Positions 15,571 to 24,637 of a stretch of 64,000 bases of DNA are shown one piece after another. Position 1 is the stretch's first letter, and every line of letters begins with the position of its first letter. Origin of the DNA: Rhodobiaceae bacterium UBA4490. GTDB lineage: Bacteria; Pseudomonadota; Alphaproteobacteria; Parvibaculales; Parvibaculaceae. Where the stretch lies: positions 116,149 to 180,148 of the forward strand of contig DGNO01000004.1 in NCBI GenBank assembly GCA_002389665.1. The letters run 5' to 3'. A program made the position numbers and the translations under genes. The notes beneath the pieces are model-generated. The model was given only the letters and a program-made list of their open reading frames with translations, was not told where the DNA came from and made no database searches.

Positions 15571-17790
15571 ATGCGTTTCAATCTATCGTTCTTGCAGAAA
15601 CTTCCGAAAATCCCGACGGGCGCATCGTCGTCCGCATTGGCCCCGCTCGGCGCGTTGAAAGACAAGATGCCGACACTGACGATCGCGCAGAAAATTCCGG
15701 CGATCATCGTCTCCGCCGCCTTCCTGCTGGCGCTCGGCATCGGGGTTTCGAGCTATCTGGAAGCAGCCCGCAACGCAGAAGAGTCGACCCAGGCCCGCCT
15801 TGAATCCATCCTTCTCGACCGCAAGGTCGCCGTCACCCGCTATCTCGGCGGCATCGAGCAAGATGTCCGCTTCATGGCCGCAACGCCCATGGTGCGCGAG
15901 GCAATTTCGCAGTTTACCCGCGCCTGGACCTTCATGGGGGACGATGCCCGCGACATTACCCGCGGCGTCTACACCTCGCGCGAATCTGACGGCGAGGGCG
16001 AGCGCACTTTTTATGCCCGCACGCACCGCTCCTATCATGCTTCTTTCCGCGACTTTGCCGAAAAGCGCGGTTATAGCGATGTGATGCTGTTCGATATCAA
16101 CGGCACCATGATCTATTCCGTCGACAAAGCCGGCGATTTCGGCGCGCAGATGATCGGGCTTGATAGCGAATTCCGCAACACGGACATCGCTACCGTCGTC
16201 GACATTGCCCTCGGTGCGATCGACGACTCGGAAATCGCCTTCATGGACTTCGCTTCCTATAAGGCCATCGACGGGGAACCTGCCTCTTTTGTCGCCGCGC
16301 CGGTCTTTTCCAGCCGCGATGAAAAAATCGGTGTCCTTGCCTTCCGCATTCCGACCGACGTGCTCGATCAGATTCTGGGCGAGGAAACGGGCCTCGGTGA
16401 GACCGGCGAAGTCTTGCTTATCGGCGAAGATTACCTGATGCGCAATAATTCGCGCCTGACGGAAGAAGCAACGCGCCTGCGCCGGGAAGTGACGGGCGAT
16501 GCCATCGACGCCGCCATTATCGACGAGCAGCCCTTCAACGGCATGCAGGAAAGCCATCTGGGTTATGACGCCGTGACCATTGCAACACCCGTCTCCTACA
16601 GCTATGCGCGCTGGGCGCTACTGGTGCAGACCTCGCTCGACGAGATCAACGCACCGGTCGCCGCCATGCGCAACGTCATGGCCGGTGTCGCCGCCATAAT
16701 GCTGGTGCTTGTCGCCGGGGCCGGTTTCTTCGTCTCGCGCGGCATTACGAAACGCCTCTCCAAGCTCACCTCGGCCATGGGTGATTTGGCCAAGGGCGAA
16801 ACGAATATCGACCTCAGCGGCCTCGATCAGGCGGACGAAATCGGTGACATGACCGATGCCGTTCAGATCTTCCGCGACAACGCCATCGAGCGCATGGAAC
16901 TGGAAGAACGCCAGAAGCAGGAGCAGCAGGAAAAAGAAGCCCGCGCCCGCGCCATCGAACAGATGATCGGCGATTTCGACAAGGCCATGGGCGAGATGCT
17001 GGGCGCCGTCGCCGCCGCAGCCACGGAAATGGAAAACACCGCCAACACCATGTCGGAAGTGGCGGATGTCACGACGCAGAAATCTTCCGCCGTGACCAGT
17101 GCTTCCCAGCGCGCCGCCTCCAACGTGCAGATGGTGACGGAAGCGGCAAAAGAGCTTTCCGCCTCCATCGACCAGATCCGCGGCCAGGTGAACGAATCGA
17201 ACACCGTAGGCGAAGAGGCGACGGAAGCGACCAATACCGCGAACGCTAAAATCGAGGGCCTCTCAGAAGCCGCCCGCCAGATCGGCGAAGTCGTCACCCT
17301 CATCCAGGACATTGCCGCGCAGACGAACCTGCTGGCGCTCAATGCCACGATCGAGGCAGCGCGCGCCGGGGAAGCAGGCCGGGGCTTTGCCGTCGTCGCC
17401 GCCGAGGTGAAAGAGCTTGCGACCCAGACCGCGAGCGCCACGGAGCAGATCGGCCAGCAGATCGCCGGTATTCAGAACTCCACAGACGAGGCCGTCGGCG
17501 CCATCCGCCGCGTGACGGAAACGAACAGCAAGCGGAACGAAATCTCCCATGTGATTTCCGATTCCGTCACCAGCCAGCAGGACGCAACGACGCGCATCAT
17601 GGACAGCGTCGAGGAAGCGGCGAAATCCTCCGATGAGGTGAGCACGAATATCGAGGATGTGACCTCCGCTGCGCACGAATCCTCCGGCGCCGCGTCTCAG
17701 GTGCTCTCCGCTGCAGGCGAACTTGCCGGTCAGGCGGATAAGCTGAAAAAGACCGTGGACAGCTTCCTGCGCGATGTGCGCGCGGCTTAA
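15571..17790 (+). CDS. Methyl-accepting chemotaxis protein (second of tandem pair)
   Basis: A 739-residue chemoreceptor. Transmembrane helices lie near 43-62 and 368-392, with a Cache-like periplasmic domain (VMLFDINGTMIYSVDKAGDFG), HAMP, and a signalling domain with [20 protein letters not shown]. It aligns end to end with the preceding receptor; the cytoplasmic halves are near-identical in long blocks while the sensors differ more, so the pair is a duplication that diverged in ligand sensing. It has an N-terminal extension of about 32 residues before the segment equivalent to the paralogue start; an internal ATG (MPTLTIAQK, residue 33) is an alternative. No CheR-binding tail. Confidence 0.92.
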   Translation: MRFNLSFLQKLPKIPTGASSSALAPLGALKDKMPTLTIAQKIPAIIVSAAFLLALGIGVSSYLEAARNAEESTQARLESILLDRKVAVTRYLGGIEQDVRFMAATPMVREAISQFTRAWTFMGDDARDITRGVYTSRESDGEGERTFYARTHRSYHASFRDFAEKRGYSDVMLFDINGTMIYSVDKAGDFGAQMIGLDSEFRNTDIATVVDIALGAIDDSEIAFMDFASYKAIDGEPASFVAAPVFSSRDEKIGVLAFRIPTDVLDQILGEETGLGETGEVLLIGEDYLMRNNSRLTEEATRLRREVTGDAIDAAIIDEQPFNGMQESHLGYDAVTIATPVSYSYARWALLVQTSLDEINAPVAAMRNVMAGVAAIMLVLVAGAGFFVSRGITKRLSKLTSAMGDLAKGETNIDLSGLDQADEIGDMTDAVQIFRDNAIERMELEERQKQEQQEKEARARAIEQMIGDFDKAMGEMLGAVAAAATEMENTANTMSEVADVTTQKSSAVTSASQRAASNVQMVTEAAKELSASIDQIRGQVNESNTVGEEATEATNTANAKIEGLSEAARQIGEVVTLIQDIAAQTNLLALNATIEAARAGEAGRGFAVVAAEVKELATQTASATEQIGQQIAGIQNSTDEAVGAIRRVTETNSKRNEISHVISDSVTSQQDATTRIMDSVEEAAKSSDEVSTNIEDVTSAAHESSGAASQVLSAAGELAGQADKLKKTVDSFLRDVRAA

Positions 17791-17817
17791 TCCATCAGGA
17801 AATCAAAACCGGAAAAG

Positions 17818-17850
17818 ACATGGCGGGCCTCAAAACCCGCCATGTTCTTT
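17818..17850. terminator. Terminator after second chemoreceptor, overlapping DUF924 gene end
   Basis: ACATGGCGGG / CCCGCCATGT with an 8-base loop, followed by TCTTTT. The stem overlaps the 3' end of the convergent DUF924 gene. Confidence 0.8.
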
Positions 17851-18372
17851 TAAGTAAGCCAGCTCCTCAGCGCTGCTTTCCCGGCCGAACAAGGCATTGC
17901 GGTGCGGGAAGCGCCCGAATTTCGCAATCACGTCCCGGTGCGCAATCGCATAGGCAAGATTGTTCTCGATCCCCAGCTCTTCGAATAGCTTCACGCTTTC
18001 TTCCTGCACGCCCAAATCCTCGGCATGCATGAAAGGCATGTAGATCCAGACGCGGTCTTGCGTACTCAGCTTCTTGTCGTGCCCCCTGGCAATGGCATCG
18101 CGGGCAAGGCGGAGCGCTTTTTCATCGGCCTCGAAGGCGCGCGGCTCGTCCCGGTAGATATTGCGGGAGAACTGATCGAGCAGAATGACGAGCGCCAGCG
18201 CTCCTTCTGGCTCATCCGCCCAATCGTCATAGGCCCCGCTCAAGGCCTCACCCCGGGCAGCGGTAAACCGGCGGATGATCTCGGCATCGAAGGCTGCGTC
18301 CTTCGCAAACCAGCGCTCGGGTCCCGCTTCGCGCCAGAACTCAAGGACTTCCGCCGGGCTGACCGTGCTCAT
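17830..18372 (-). CDS. DUF924 family protein
   Basis: A 180-residue DUF924 protein. It opens with EVLEFWREAGPERWFAKD and carries ILLDQFSRNIYRDEPRAFEAD and the YMPFMHAEDLGVQEESVKLF block, all strongly typical of the family. The fold is a TPR-like helical bundle. The biochemical function is not established. It is 11 bases downstream of the feruloyl-CoA synthetase-like gene on the same strand and so is probably co-transcribed. Confidence 0.88.
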   Translation of the reverse strand: MSTVSPAEVLEFWREAGPERWFAKDAAFDAEIIRRFTAARGEALSGAYDDWADEPEGALALVILLDQFSRNIYRDEPRAFEADEKALRLARDAIARGHDKKLSTQDRVWIYMPFMHAEDLGVQEESVKLFEELGIENNLAYAIAHRDVIAKFGRFPHRNALFGRESSAEELAYLKEHGGF

Positions 18373-18383
18373 CCGCCGCTCCC

Positions 18384-20249
18384 TTAACCGATCTCGATCA
18401 CATCGGAAGGACAGGGGTCCTGATAGAGCTTTTCAGCCAGCTCCGCGCGGCGCGAAAGCGTCGCCTGCTGGTTGACGTAGCCCTTATCCGTAATCTCATG
18501 GCCATCGATGGACGGCGGCTCGAGCATCAGATGGAGGCGCCGCACGCGGGTGGACGACCCGCCACCCGCCTTGTTATGGGCGCCGATTTTCTCCTTCAGA
18601 TAATCCGCCACCGCCGGCGCGGAGACGATCTCCTGGGGGCTTGCTTCCGCCCCCAGCCCGGCAATGCGCCGCGCCGCTTCGATATTCGGCCAGGCAAGCA
18701 CCGCGATATAAGGTTTGTCGAGCCCGGCAATCACCGCGTCCTGAACGAGCGGCGAGGTGGCCGCGACAAGATCGGCGCGCAGCGTACCGGTCGACACCCA
18801 GGTGCCGGAGGACAGCTTGAAGTCTTCCGTTACGCGGCCATCGAAAACGAGGCCAAGTTCCGGGCGGTTTTCATCGAGGAACTTCGCGGCATCGCCCAGC
18901 TTGTAAAACCCGTCTTCATCGAAGGCTTCGGCGGTTTTCTTTTCATCGCGCAAATAGCCCGGCGTCACCATCGGCCCTTTGACACGCACTTCCATCTTCG
19001 TGCCGTTGGGCACGAGTTTGAGCTGCATGCCCGGCAGCGGCAGGCCGATCAGCCCCACCCGCTCGGTGATCCAGTGGACGACGGTAATGCCCTGCGTTTC
19101 CGTTGCCCCATACATGGTCGTGAGCGGCATGCGCTGCCCCGTCTCCTCGATCGCAAGCGCCTGCATGCGGTCGTAAAGATCGCTTGAGAGCGTCGCCCCG
19201 CCATAGCCCATATATTCAAGGTTCTGGAAAAAGCTTTTGCGCAGCTGCGCATCCTGCTCCATGGCGTCCGCCAGCATCGCAAAAGCAACGGGCGCAGAGC
19301 CGAAAACGCGCGGGCTCACTTCCCGCAGATTGCGGATCGTTTCCTCGAACATGCCCGGCACCGGCTTGCCATTATCGAGATAGACCGTGCCGCCGCTGTT
19401 CAGATTGTTGTTGAAAGAGATATTGCCCGCGGAAATATGGTTCCAGGGCATCCATTCCAGACTGACGGGAATATCTTCCGGATCGGGGTCTTCCGTGCGG
19501 ATCGCTTCTTGCGCGGCAAGCTGCGCCATGAGCATGCGCTGCGTCTGGATCACACCTTTGGGCATGCCCGTCGAGCCGGACGTGAACAGATATTTTGCCA
19601 CCGTGTCATGGGTAATGCCGTCCATGCGCGTACGCAGTTCCGCCGAGACCGGCGTCGCGCAGAGCGCTTCATAGGTCAGCGGCGACAGATCCGCCGGCGC
19701 CCCGTCCATCGTCACGACCGTAACGCCCGAAAGGTCGAGCGCCTTCAGCGCCTTTTCGTAAAGCGCGCCGGAATCGGCGAAGATCATTTTCGGTTTGGTC
19801 AGCGAGAAGACGTGTTTGAGTTTGGAATGGTCCGAACTCATCAGCGAATAAGGCACGCTGATGGGGGCGACCGGCACCTGCGCTTTCATCGCGCCCAGCA
19901 TCATCATCGCATGTTCGATGGAATTGCTGGAAAGGATCATGAGCGGCGTGTCCTGACCCATGCCTTTACCAATCAATGCCGAAGCGATGCGGTCGGCAAG
20001 CTCGTTTGCCTGGCCGTATGTGACATGCCGCCAAGGCCCTTCTTGCGTGCGCTGGCAAATGAAGGGGCGATCGGCATGCGCGTCCGCGCGCTCTTCGAGA
20101 ATATGCGGCACGGCGTGCTTGAACTCGCCGAGCGGATAGGCGGATTCGATGATGACGCTGCCATCGTCCTTCCGCGTGATGTTCAGTTTCGGCGGCTTCT
20201 GCTTCAGCTCCTTAAAGGGCGGCAGCGGCGCGGCTTCGGCCAGGCTCAT
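18384..20249 (-). CDS. Feruloyl-CoA synthase-like AMP-binding ligase
   Basis: A 621-residue ANL-superfamily enzyme with YLFTSGSTGMPKGVIQTQRML as the nucleotide motif near residue 230. Features shared with feruloyl-CoA synthases are the N-terminal PLGEFKHAVPHILEERADAHADRPF lead, the SLEWMPWNHISAGN block and KLSSGTWVSTGTLRADLV near the C-terminal hinge. Known members activate ferulate and related hydroxycinnamates for side-chain removal. No enoyl-CoA hydratase/aldolase or vanillin dehydrogenase is in the window, so another acid is possible. Middle gene of a three-gene minus-strand unit (21950 to 17830). Confidence 0.8.
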   Translation of the reverse strand: MSLAEAAPLPPFKELKQKPPKLNITRKDDGSVIIESAYPLGEFKHAVPHILEERADAHADRPFICQRTQEGPWRHVTYGQANELADRIASALIGKGMGQDTPLMILSSNSIEHAMMMLGAMKAQVPVAPISVPYSLMSSDHSKLKHVFSLTKPKMIFADSGALYEKALKALDLSGVTVVTMDGAPADLSPLTYEALCATPVSAELRTRMDGITHDTVAKYLFTSGSTGMPKGVIQTQRMLMAQLAAQEAIRTEDPDPEDIPVSLEWMPWNHISAGNISFNNNLNSGGTVYLDNGKPVPGMFEETIRNLREVSPRVFGSAPVAFAMLADAMEQDAQLRKSFFQNLEYMGYGGATLSSDLYDRMQALAIEETGQRMPLTTMYGATETQGITVVHWITERVGLIGLPLPGMQLKLVPNGTKMEVRVKGPMVTPGYLRDEKKTAEAFDEDGFYKLGDAAKFLDENRPELGLVFDGRVTEDFKLSSGTWVSTGTLRADLVAATSPLVQDAVIAGLDKPYIAVLAWPNIEAARRIAGLGAEASPQEIVSAPAVADYLKEKIGAHNKAGGGSSTRVRRLHLMLEPPSIDGHEITDKGYVNQQATLSRRAELAEKLYQDPCPSDVIEIG

Positions 20250-20378
20250 GATATTCCTCCTGTTGCAATGGCATAGCGGGAAGCGCTCCTGCCATTGGCA
20301 GGGCCTTCTTGTTCTTATTGGAATGTCGCAGGCGGAGGCTCTGCCCCCGCCTTAAATCTCGGGGCGGCGGAACCGCGC

Positions 20379-21950
20379 TCAGTTCACCTGACGCTCGCGT
20401 CCTTCCCAATAGGGTGCGCGCAGCTCCCGCCGCAGGATCTTGCCCGAGGGATTGCGCGGCAACGCCTCGATGAAATCGATGGATTTGGGCACCTTGTAGC
20501 TCGCGATCTGCGTCTTCGCCCAGGCGATGATGTCTTCCGGCTTTGCCTCCTGGCCGGGTTCGAGCACGACAATGGCCTTCACCGCCTCGCCCCATTTATC
20601 GTCGGGCACGCCCACCACTGCCGCATCGGCAATCGCCGGATGACCGAACAGCGCGTTTTCGACTTCGGCCGGATAAATGTTCTCCCCGCCAGAGACGATC
20701 ATGTCTTTCACCCGGTCATGGATGAAGACGAAACCTTCTGCGTCGAAATAACCCGCATCGCCCGTGCGGAACCAGCCATCGGCATCCACCGCCTCTTTCG
20801 TCGCATCGGGGCGGTTCCAATAACCTTTCATGATCGAGCCGCCGCGGATCATGATCTCGCCGACATCGCCCGTCTTCACTTCCTTGCCGTCGGCGCCGAT
20901 GATCTTCACCTCAAGGCCCTTATTGGGTTTGCCGCAGGAGCGCAGCTTGCCTTTCGCCGGATCGTGATCTTCCGGCGCCAGGTTCGTGCCCGCGCCGCCC
21001 GTCTCCGTCAGCCCGTAAAGCTGAACGAATTCGCAGCCGAACCGCTCCTGCGCTTTTTTCAGCACTTCTTCGGGGATGGGCGAGGCGCCATAAAGCACCT
21101 GGCGTACGCTCGACACATCCACATCGCCGATATTGGGCTGCTGCAGCAGGAACAGAATGACCGCCGGCACCATGAAGGCAATGTTGATCTTGTAGGTCTC
21201 GATCAGTCGCAAAATTTCCTGCGGGTCGACATCCTTCAAAATCACGTTCGTGCAGCCATGGGCATTGCCAAGAAGACCCACATTGACGCCGGCCACATGG
21301 AAAAGCGGCATGCAGACGAGATTGATCTCACCTTCATGCCAGTTCGCCCAGCCTGCCTCCACACCCTGGCGCAGAATGGAAATATAATTGGCATCCGTCA
21401 GCTGCACGCCTTTCGGATGGCCTGTCGTGCCGCTCGTATAAAGCTGAATGACATCGTCATCGGGCGCGATGGGCAGCATGGGATCTTTATTCTCGAACCG
21501 GTCGCGCCAATCCGCAAAAGCTTCCCATTCCGGATGCCCGCCATCGAGCGCGATCACCTTGCGCACACTCGGGCAGTCTTTCAGCACCTTTTCGACGACA
21601 GGATAGAAGTCGTCGCTGACGAACAGAATTTCCGTCTTGGAATCGTTGAGTACATAAGTGACTTCCGGCGGAGCGAGGCGCCAGTTGACGCCGACAACAA
21701 CGGCCTTCGCCTTGAACGCGCCGTGCAGCATTTCGAAATAAACATCCGAGCTCTTGCCCATGAAGCCAATGCGCGCATCCGGCTTGCAACCTTCCGCGAT
21801 CAGCCCCTGCGCCACCCGGTTGGAGCGCGCATCGAGCTCTTTAAAGCTCGTTTCTTTTCCCTCGAAAATATGCGCGATCTCGTCCGGCCGCGCCTTGGCC
21901 TGCGCCCGGCTGATATCGGCAACATTCTTGATTGCCCCAAAGTCGATCAT
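20379..21950 (-). CDS. Long-chain fatty acid-CoA ligase (FadD3/FadD-like)
   Basis: About 523 residues. The ATP motif IQLYTSGTTGHPKGVQLTDAN, GWFRTGDAGYFDAEGFVFIHDRVKDMIVSGGENIYPAEVE and the C-terminal PRNPSGKILRRELR with its catalytic lysine are all intact. The start is ATG 21950 (MIDFGAIKN), with GGGGAGGGCAACG immediately upstream; the longer frame is not credible. It would activate a fatty or alicyclic acid with ATP and CoA in the cytoplasm. The gene is divergent from the CMD-family gene across a 201-base region. Confidence 0.88.
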   Translation of the reverse strand: MIDFGAIKNVADISRAQAKARPDEIAHIFEGKETSFKELDARSNRVAQGLIAEGCKPDARIGFMGKSSDVYFEMLHGAFKAKAVVVGVNWRLAPPEVTYVLNDSKTEILFVSDDFYPVVEKVLKDCPSVRKVIALDGGHPEWEAFADWRDRFENKDPMLPIAPDDDVIQLYTSGTTGHPKGVQLTDANYISILRQGVEAGWANWHEGEINLVCMPLFHVAGVNVGLLGNAHGCTNVILKDVDPQEILRLIETYKINIAFMVPAVILFLLQQPNIGDVDVSSVRQVLYGASPIPEEVLKKAQERFGCEFVQLYGLTETGGAGTNLAPEDHDPAKGKLRSCGKPNKGLEVKIIGADGKEVKTGDVGEIMIRGGSIMKGYWNRPDATKEAVDADGWFRTGDAGYFDAEGFVFIHDRVKDMIVSGGENIYPAEVENALFGHPAIADAAVVGVPDDKWGEAVKAIVVLEPGQEAKPEDIIAWAKTQIASYKVPKSIDFIEALPRNPSGKILRRELRAPYWEGRERQVN

Positions 21951-22151
21951 CGTTGCCCTCCCCGGCATATGCTTGTGCGGCCGGGCGGCCGGTTCATTGC
22001 CGCCGCTCCTGGCTCTTTTCTTACCGGTGAGTTTAGCGGCGCGCGCCGCGCTGACAACAGGCACATACAGGATTTTCACCGGCCCGTCCCCGCACGCTTT
22101 ATGGTAAAGGCAAAACCCGGATCACATTTGCTTGGCTTTAAGGAGACCGCC

Positions 22152-22730
22152 ATGGCGCGCCTGCCCTATCCCGACCCCGCTTCCCTTGCGGAAAAAGACC
22201 GCGCGCTGCTCGCCAGCCTGCCGCCGCTCAATATCTTCCGGATGCTGGCGGGCGCCGGACCGATTTTCGCGCCCTTCATGAATCTGCTCGATGCCTATCT
22301 CAATGAAGGGCTTTTGGACGGCGAATTGCGGGAATTGGTGATTCTGCGCGCCGGACACAAATGCGGTTCGGCCTATGAGCTGCACCAGCATGAGCGCGTC
22401 TCCCGGCTCATGGGCATGAGCGCCGAGCGCATTGCCGCCGCCAGCGCCCCGCTGCCGCAGGAGGTTTATTCCGACGCTGAAAACGCGGCCCTGGCGCTTA
22501 CCGACGAACTTGTCAGTAACGTCAAGGCTTCCAAAGAGGCACTCGACGCCGCCCGCAAGCACTTAAGCGATGCCCAAGTGCAGGAACTCTTGATCGTCAT
22601 CGGGATTTACTTGCTCGTCTGCCGCTATCTCGAAACACTGGAAATCGATCTTGAAGAGGAAGAGATTGCCGTCACCGGGCTCGATGAAATCAAGGCCGGG
22701 GTCGGCGCGCTCAATGCCCAAAAGGGCTAG
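22152..22730 (+). CDS. Carboxymuconolactone decarboxylase family protein
   Basis: 192 residues, all-helical CMD/AhpD-like fold. The core HKCGSAYELHQHERVSRLMGMS matches the family motif (Cys, then His downstream), with only one cysteine in the usual CxxC position. Members include gamma-carboxymuconolactone decarboxylase and alkylhydroperoxidases; this single-Cys form is more often of unknown role. The ATG at 22152 follows AAGGAGA. First gene of a plus-strand series with a metallo-hydrolase 29 bases downstream. Confidence 0.83.
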   Translation: MARLPYPDPASLAEKDRALLASLPPLNIFRMLAGAGPIFAPFMNLLDAYLNEGLLDGELRELVILRAGHKCGSAYELHQHERVSRLMGMSAERIAAASAPLPQEVYSDAENAALALTDELVSNVKASKEALDAARKHLSDAQVQELLIVIGIYLLVCRYLETLEIDLEEEEIAVTGLDEIKAGVGALNAQKG

Positions 22731-22759
22731 CGCGGCTCAAAAACAAGGGGAGGACCATC

Positions 22760-23731
22760 ATGACATCGCTTGGGCTCGGCAAATTCGCCTACACGAAAGG
22801 CCTGCACGATCTGGGCAACGGCGCCTATGCCTGGCTGCAGCCCGATGGCGGCTGGGGCTGGTCGAATGCCGGGCTCATCGTCGATGGAGATGAAAGCCTG
22901 CTGGTCGACACGCTTTTCGATGTGCCCCATACCCGCGCCATGCTGGAGGCGATGCGCGGCGCGGAACCGAAAGCCGCCGCCGCGATCAAGACACTGGTCA
23001 ACACTCACCACAATGGCGACCATTGCTACGGCAACGAATGCTGCGAGGGGGCGGAGATCATCGCCCATAAACTTGCCGCCGAAGCCATGCGCCACGAACC
23101 GCCCGCCATGCTGGCAGGCTTTCTCGATATGGCGCCCGAGCTTGGTGAGCTCGGAGACTATCTGACGAGATGTTTCGGCGCCTTCGATTTCAAAAATGTG
23201 CGCCAGGTGCTCCCCACCCTTACCTTCGAAAAGGAAATGACGCGGCAGGTCGGCGCCAAGACCGTCAAGCTCATGCATGTCGGCCCCGCCCATACGCCGG
23301 GCGACGTGCTTGCCTTTGTGCCAGAAGACAAGACGGTGTTCACCGGCGACATTCTTTTCATCGAAGGCCATCCCATCATGTGGGAGGGCCCCGTTGGCAA
23401 CTGGATCGATGCTTGCGACAAGATCATGGCCATGGATGTGGAAACCGTGGTGCCGGGCCACGGCCCCATTACCGACAAGCGCGGCGTCGCGGCTTTGCGT
23501 GAGTATCTCGTCTATATCCAGAAAGAAGCGTGCAAACGCTACGATGCGGGCCTGAGCGCATTCGAGGCGGCCAAGGACATCGACATGTCAGACTATGACA
23601 GCTGGGGCGACGGCGAGCGCATCGCGGTCAATGTCGCAACGCTTTACCGGGAATTTTCCGGCAGCGATGAAACGCCGGATGCCGCAACGTTATTCGGCCA
23701 GATGGCCGAGCTTGCAAAGCGCAAAGCCTAA
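22760..23731 (+). CDS. MBL-fold metallo-hydrolase with variant HHNGDH motif
   Basis: A 323-residue metallo-beta-lactamase-fold protein. The main metal motif reads T-H83-H84-N85-G86-D87-H88, so the second histidine of the usual HxHxDH is an asparagine. Other ligands are present: VGPAHTPGD, VFTGDILFIEGHP and VVPGHGPITD. I know subfamilies with THxNGDH, so this is probably a real variant and not a dead enzyme. Substrate unknown; the operon context (CMD protein, GSTs) suggests xenobiotic or thioester metabolism. SD AAGGGGAGGA precedes the ATG. Confidence 0.83.
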   Translation: MTSLGLGKFAYTKGLHDLGNGAYAWLQPDGGWGWSNAGLIVDGDESLLVDTLFDVPHTRAMLEAMRGAEPKAAAAIKTLVNTHHNGDHCYGNECCEGAEIIAHKLAAEAMRHEPPAMLAGFLDMAPELGELGDYLTRCFGAFDFKNVRQVLPTLTFEKEMTRQVGAKTVKLMHVGPAHTPGDVLAFVPEDKTVFTGDILFIEGHPIMWEGPVGNWIDACDKIMAMDVETVVPGHGPITDKRGVAALREYLVYIQKEACKRYDAGLSAFEAAKDIDMSDYDSWGDGERIAVNVATLYREFSGSDETPDAATLFGQMAELAKRKA

Positions 23732-23824
23732 GCTTCCTCGCCAAGCCGTGATGAGGGCTTCATGGACGAAGCCTCTTCCCCGCCCCATACTCCCCCATCG
23801 ATATTCAAAACAATGGGGAGAGAC

Positions 23825-24637
23825 ATGGCCAAGCTGACGCTGTACGAGCACCCGCTATCGCCATATGCGCAGAAAAACAAGATGGCGCTGCGCGAAAAGG
23901 AAATCGATTTCGAGTGCGTAACGCCGGATGCGATCGGCACGGGCGGCGTCGCCGCTTTTCTGGAAATTAATCCGCGCGCCGAAGTCCCGGCCCTCGTGAC
24001 CGAAGACGGCACGGCGATTTTCGATTCCACCATCATCTTCGAGTATATCGAAGAGCGCTGGCCTTCTCCGCCCCTGCAGCCGCAAGACCCGGCGGCCCGT
24101 GCCCGGGCGCGCATGATCGAAGACGTCATGGACACCCAATATGAGGCGATCAATTGGGGGCTTGGCGAAATCCATTTCTTCAAACGCGCCGAAGGCAAGC
24201 TTGCCGACACCTTGACGGAAAATGCCCGCCGCCAGACGGAAGGCTTTTTTGCCTATCTGGAAAACGAACTCGGCGGAAACGACTGGCTGACGGGGCCGAT
24301 GTTCGGGCGGGCGGATATGGCAGCGCTGCCGCTCGTCGCCGCCTCCATGAGCTTCGGCTTCCACCCCCAAAAGGGCAGCGCGCTCGAAGCCTGGGTGAAC
24401 CGGGCCATGCAGCGCCCTTCCGCCGCGCAAACGGTCGAAGAAGCGCTCGCCTCACGCACCGGCATGGAACATGTCGCCGAGGCGGTGAAACAAGGCCTCT
24501 TCAAACGGCAATACCGCGACCACCGGCTCGAATGGATGATCAAGTCGGGCGGCATGGAAGTCGTCACGCGCGGCATCGAAACCGGCACCATCCGCTTTGC
24601 CAATGATTTTTCCAATGATGGTCAAGGAGCGCGCTGA
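23825..24637 (+). CDS. Glutathione S-transferase family protein
   Basis: About 270 residues. It has a thioredoxin-like N-terminal domain starting MAKLTLYEHPLSPYAQKNKMALREKEIDFE, with the EVPALVTEDGTAIFDSTIIFEYIEERW glutathione-binding block, then an all-helical C-terminal domain with NDWLTGPMFGRADMAALPL. ATG 23825 has GGGGAGAG upstream; the longer frame is unlikely. The stop overlaps the next GST start by one base (TGATG), so translation is coupled. Cytoplasmic; probably glutathione conjugation or dehalogenation, substrate unknown. Confidence 0.85.
   Translation: MAKLTLYEHPLSPYAQKNKMALREKEIDFECVTPDAIGTGGVAAFLEINPRAEVPALVTEDGTAIFDSTIIFEYIEERWPSPPLQPQDPAARARARMIEDVMDTQYEAINWGLGEIHFFKRAEGKLADTLTENARRQTEGFFAYLENELGGNDWLTGPMFGRADMAALPLVAASMSFGFHPQKGSALEAWVNRAMQRPSAAQTVEEALASRTGMEHVAEAVKQGLFKRQYRDHRLEWMIKSGGMEVVTRGIETGTIRFANDFSNDGQGAR

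Noticed and set aside
20295..22730. 811-residue open frame on the plus strand opposite the FadD-like gene, running in frame into the CMD protein
   Set aside because: Antisense shadow of a well-supported ligase; composition is His/Arg-rich with no domain, and the real CMD start has its own ribosome site at 22152.
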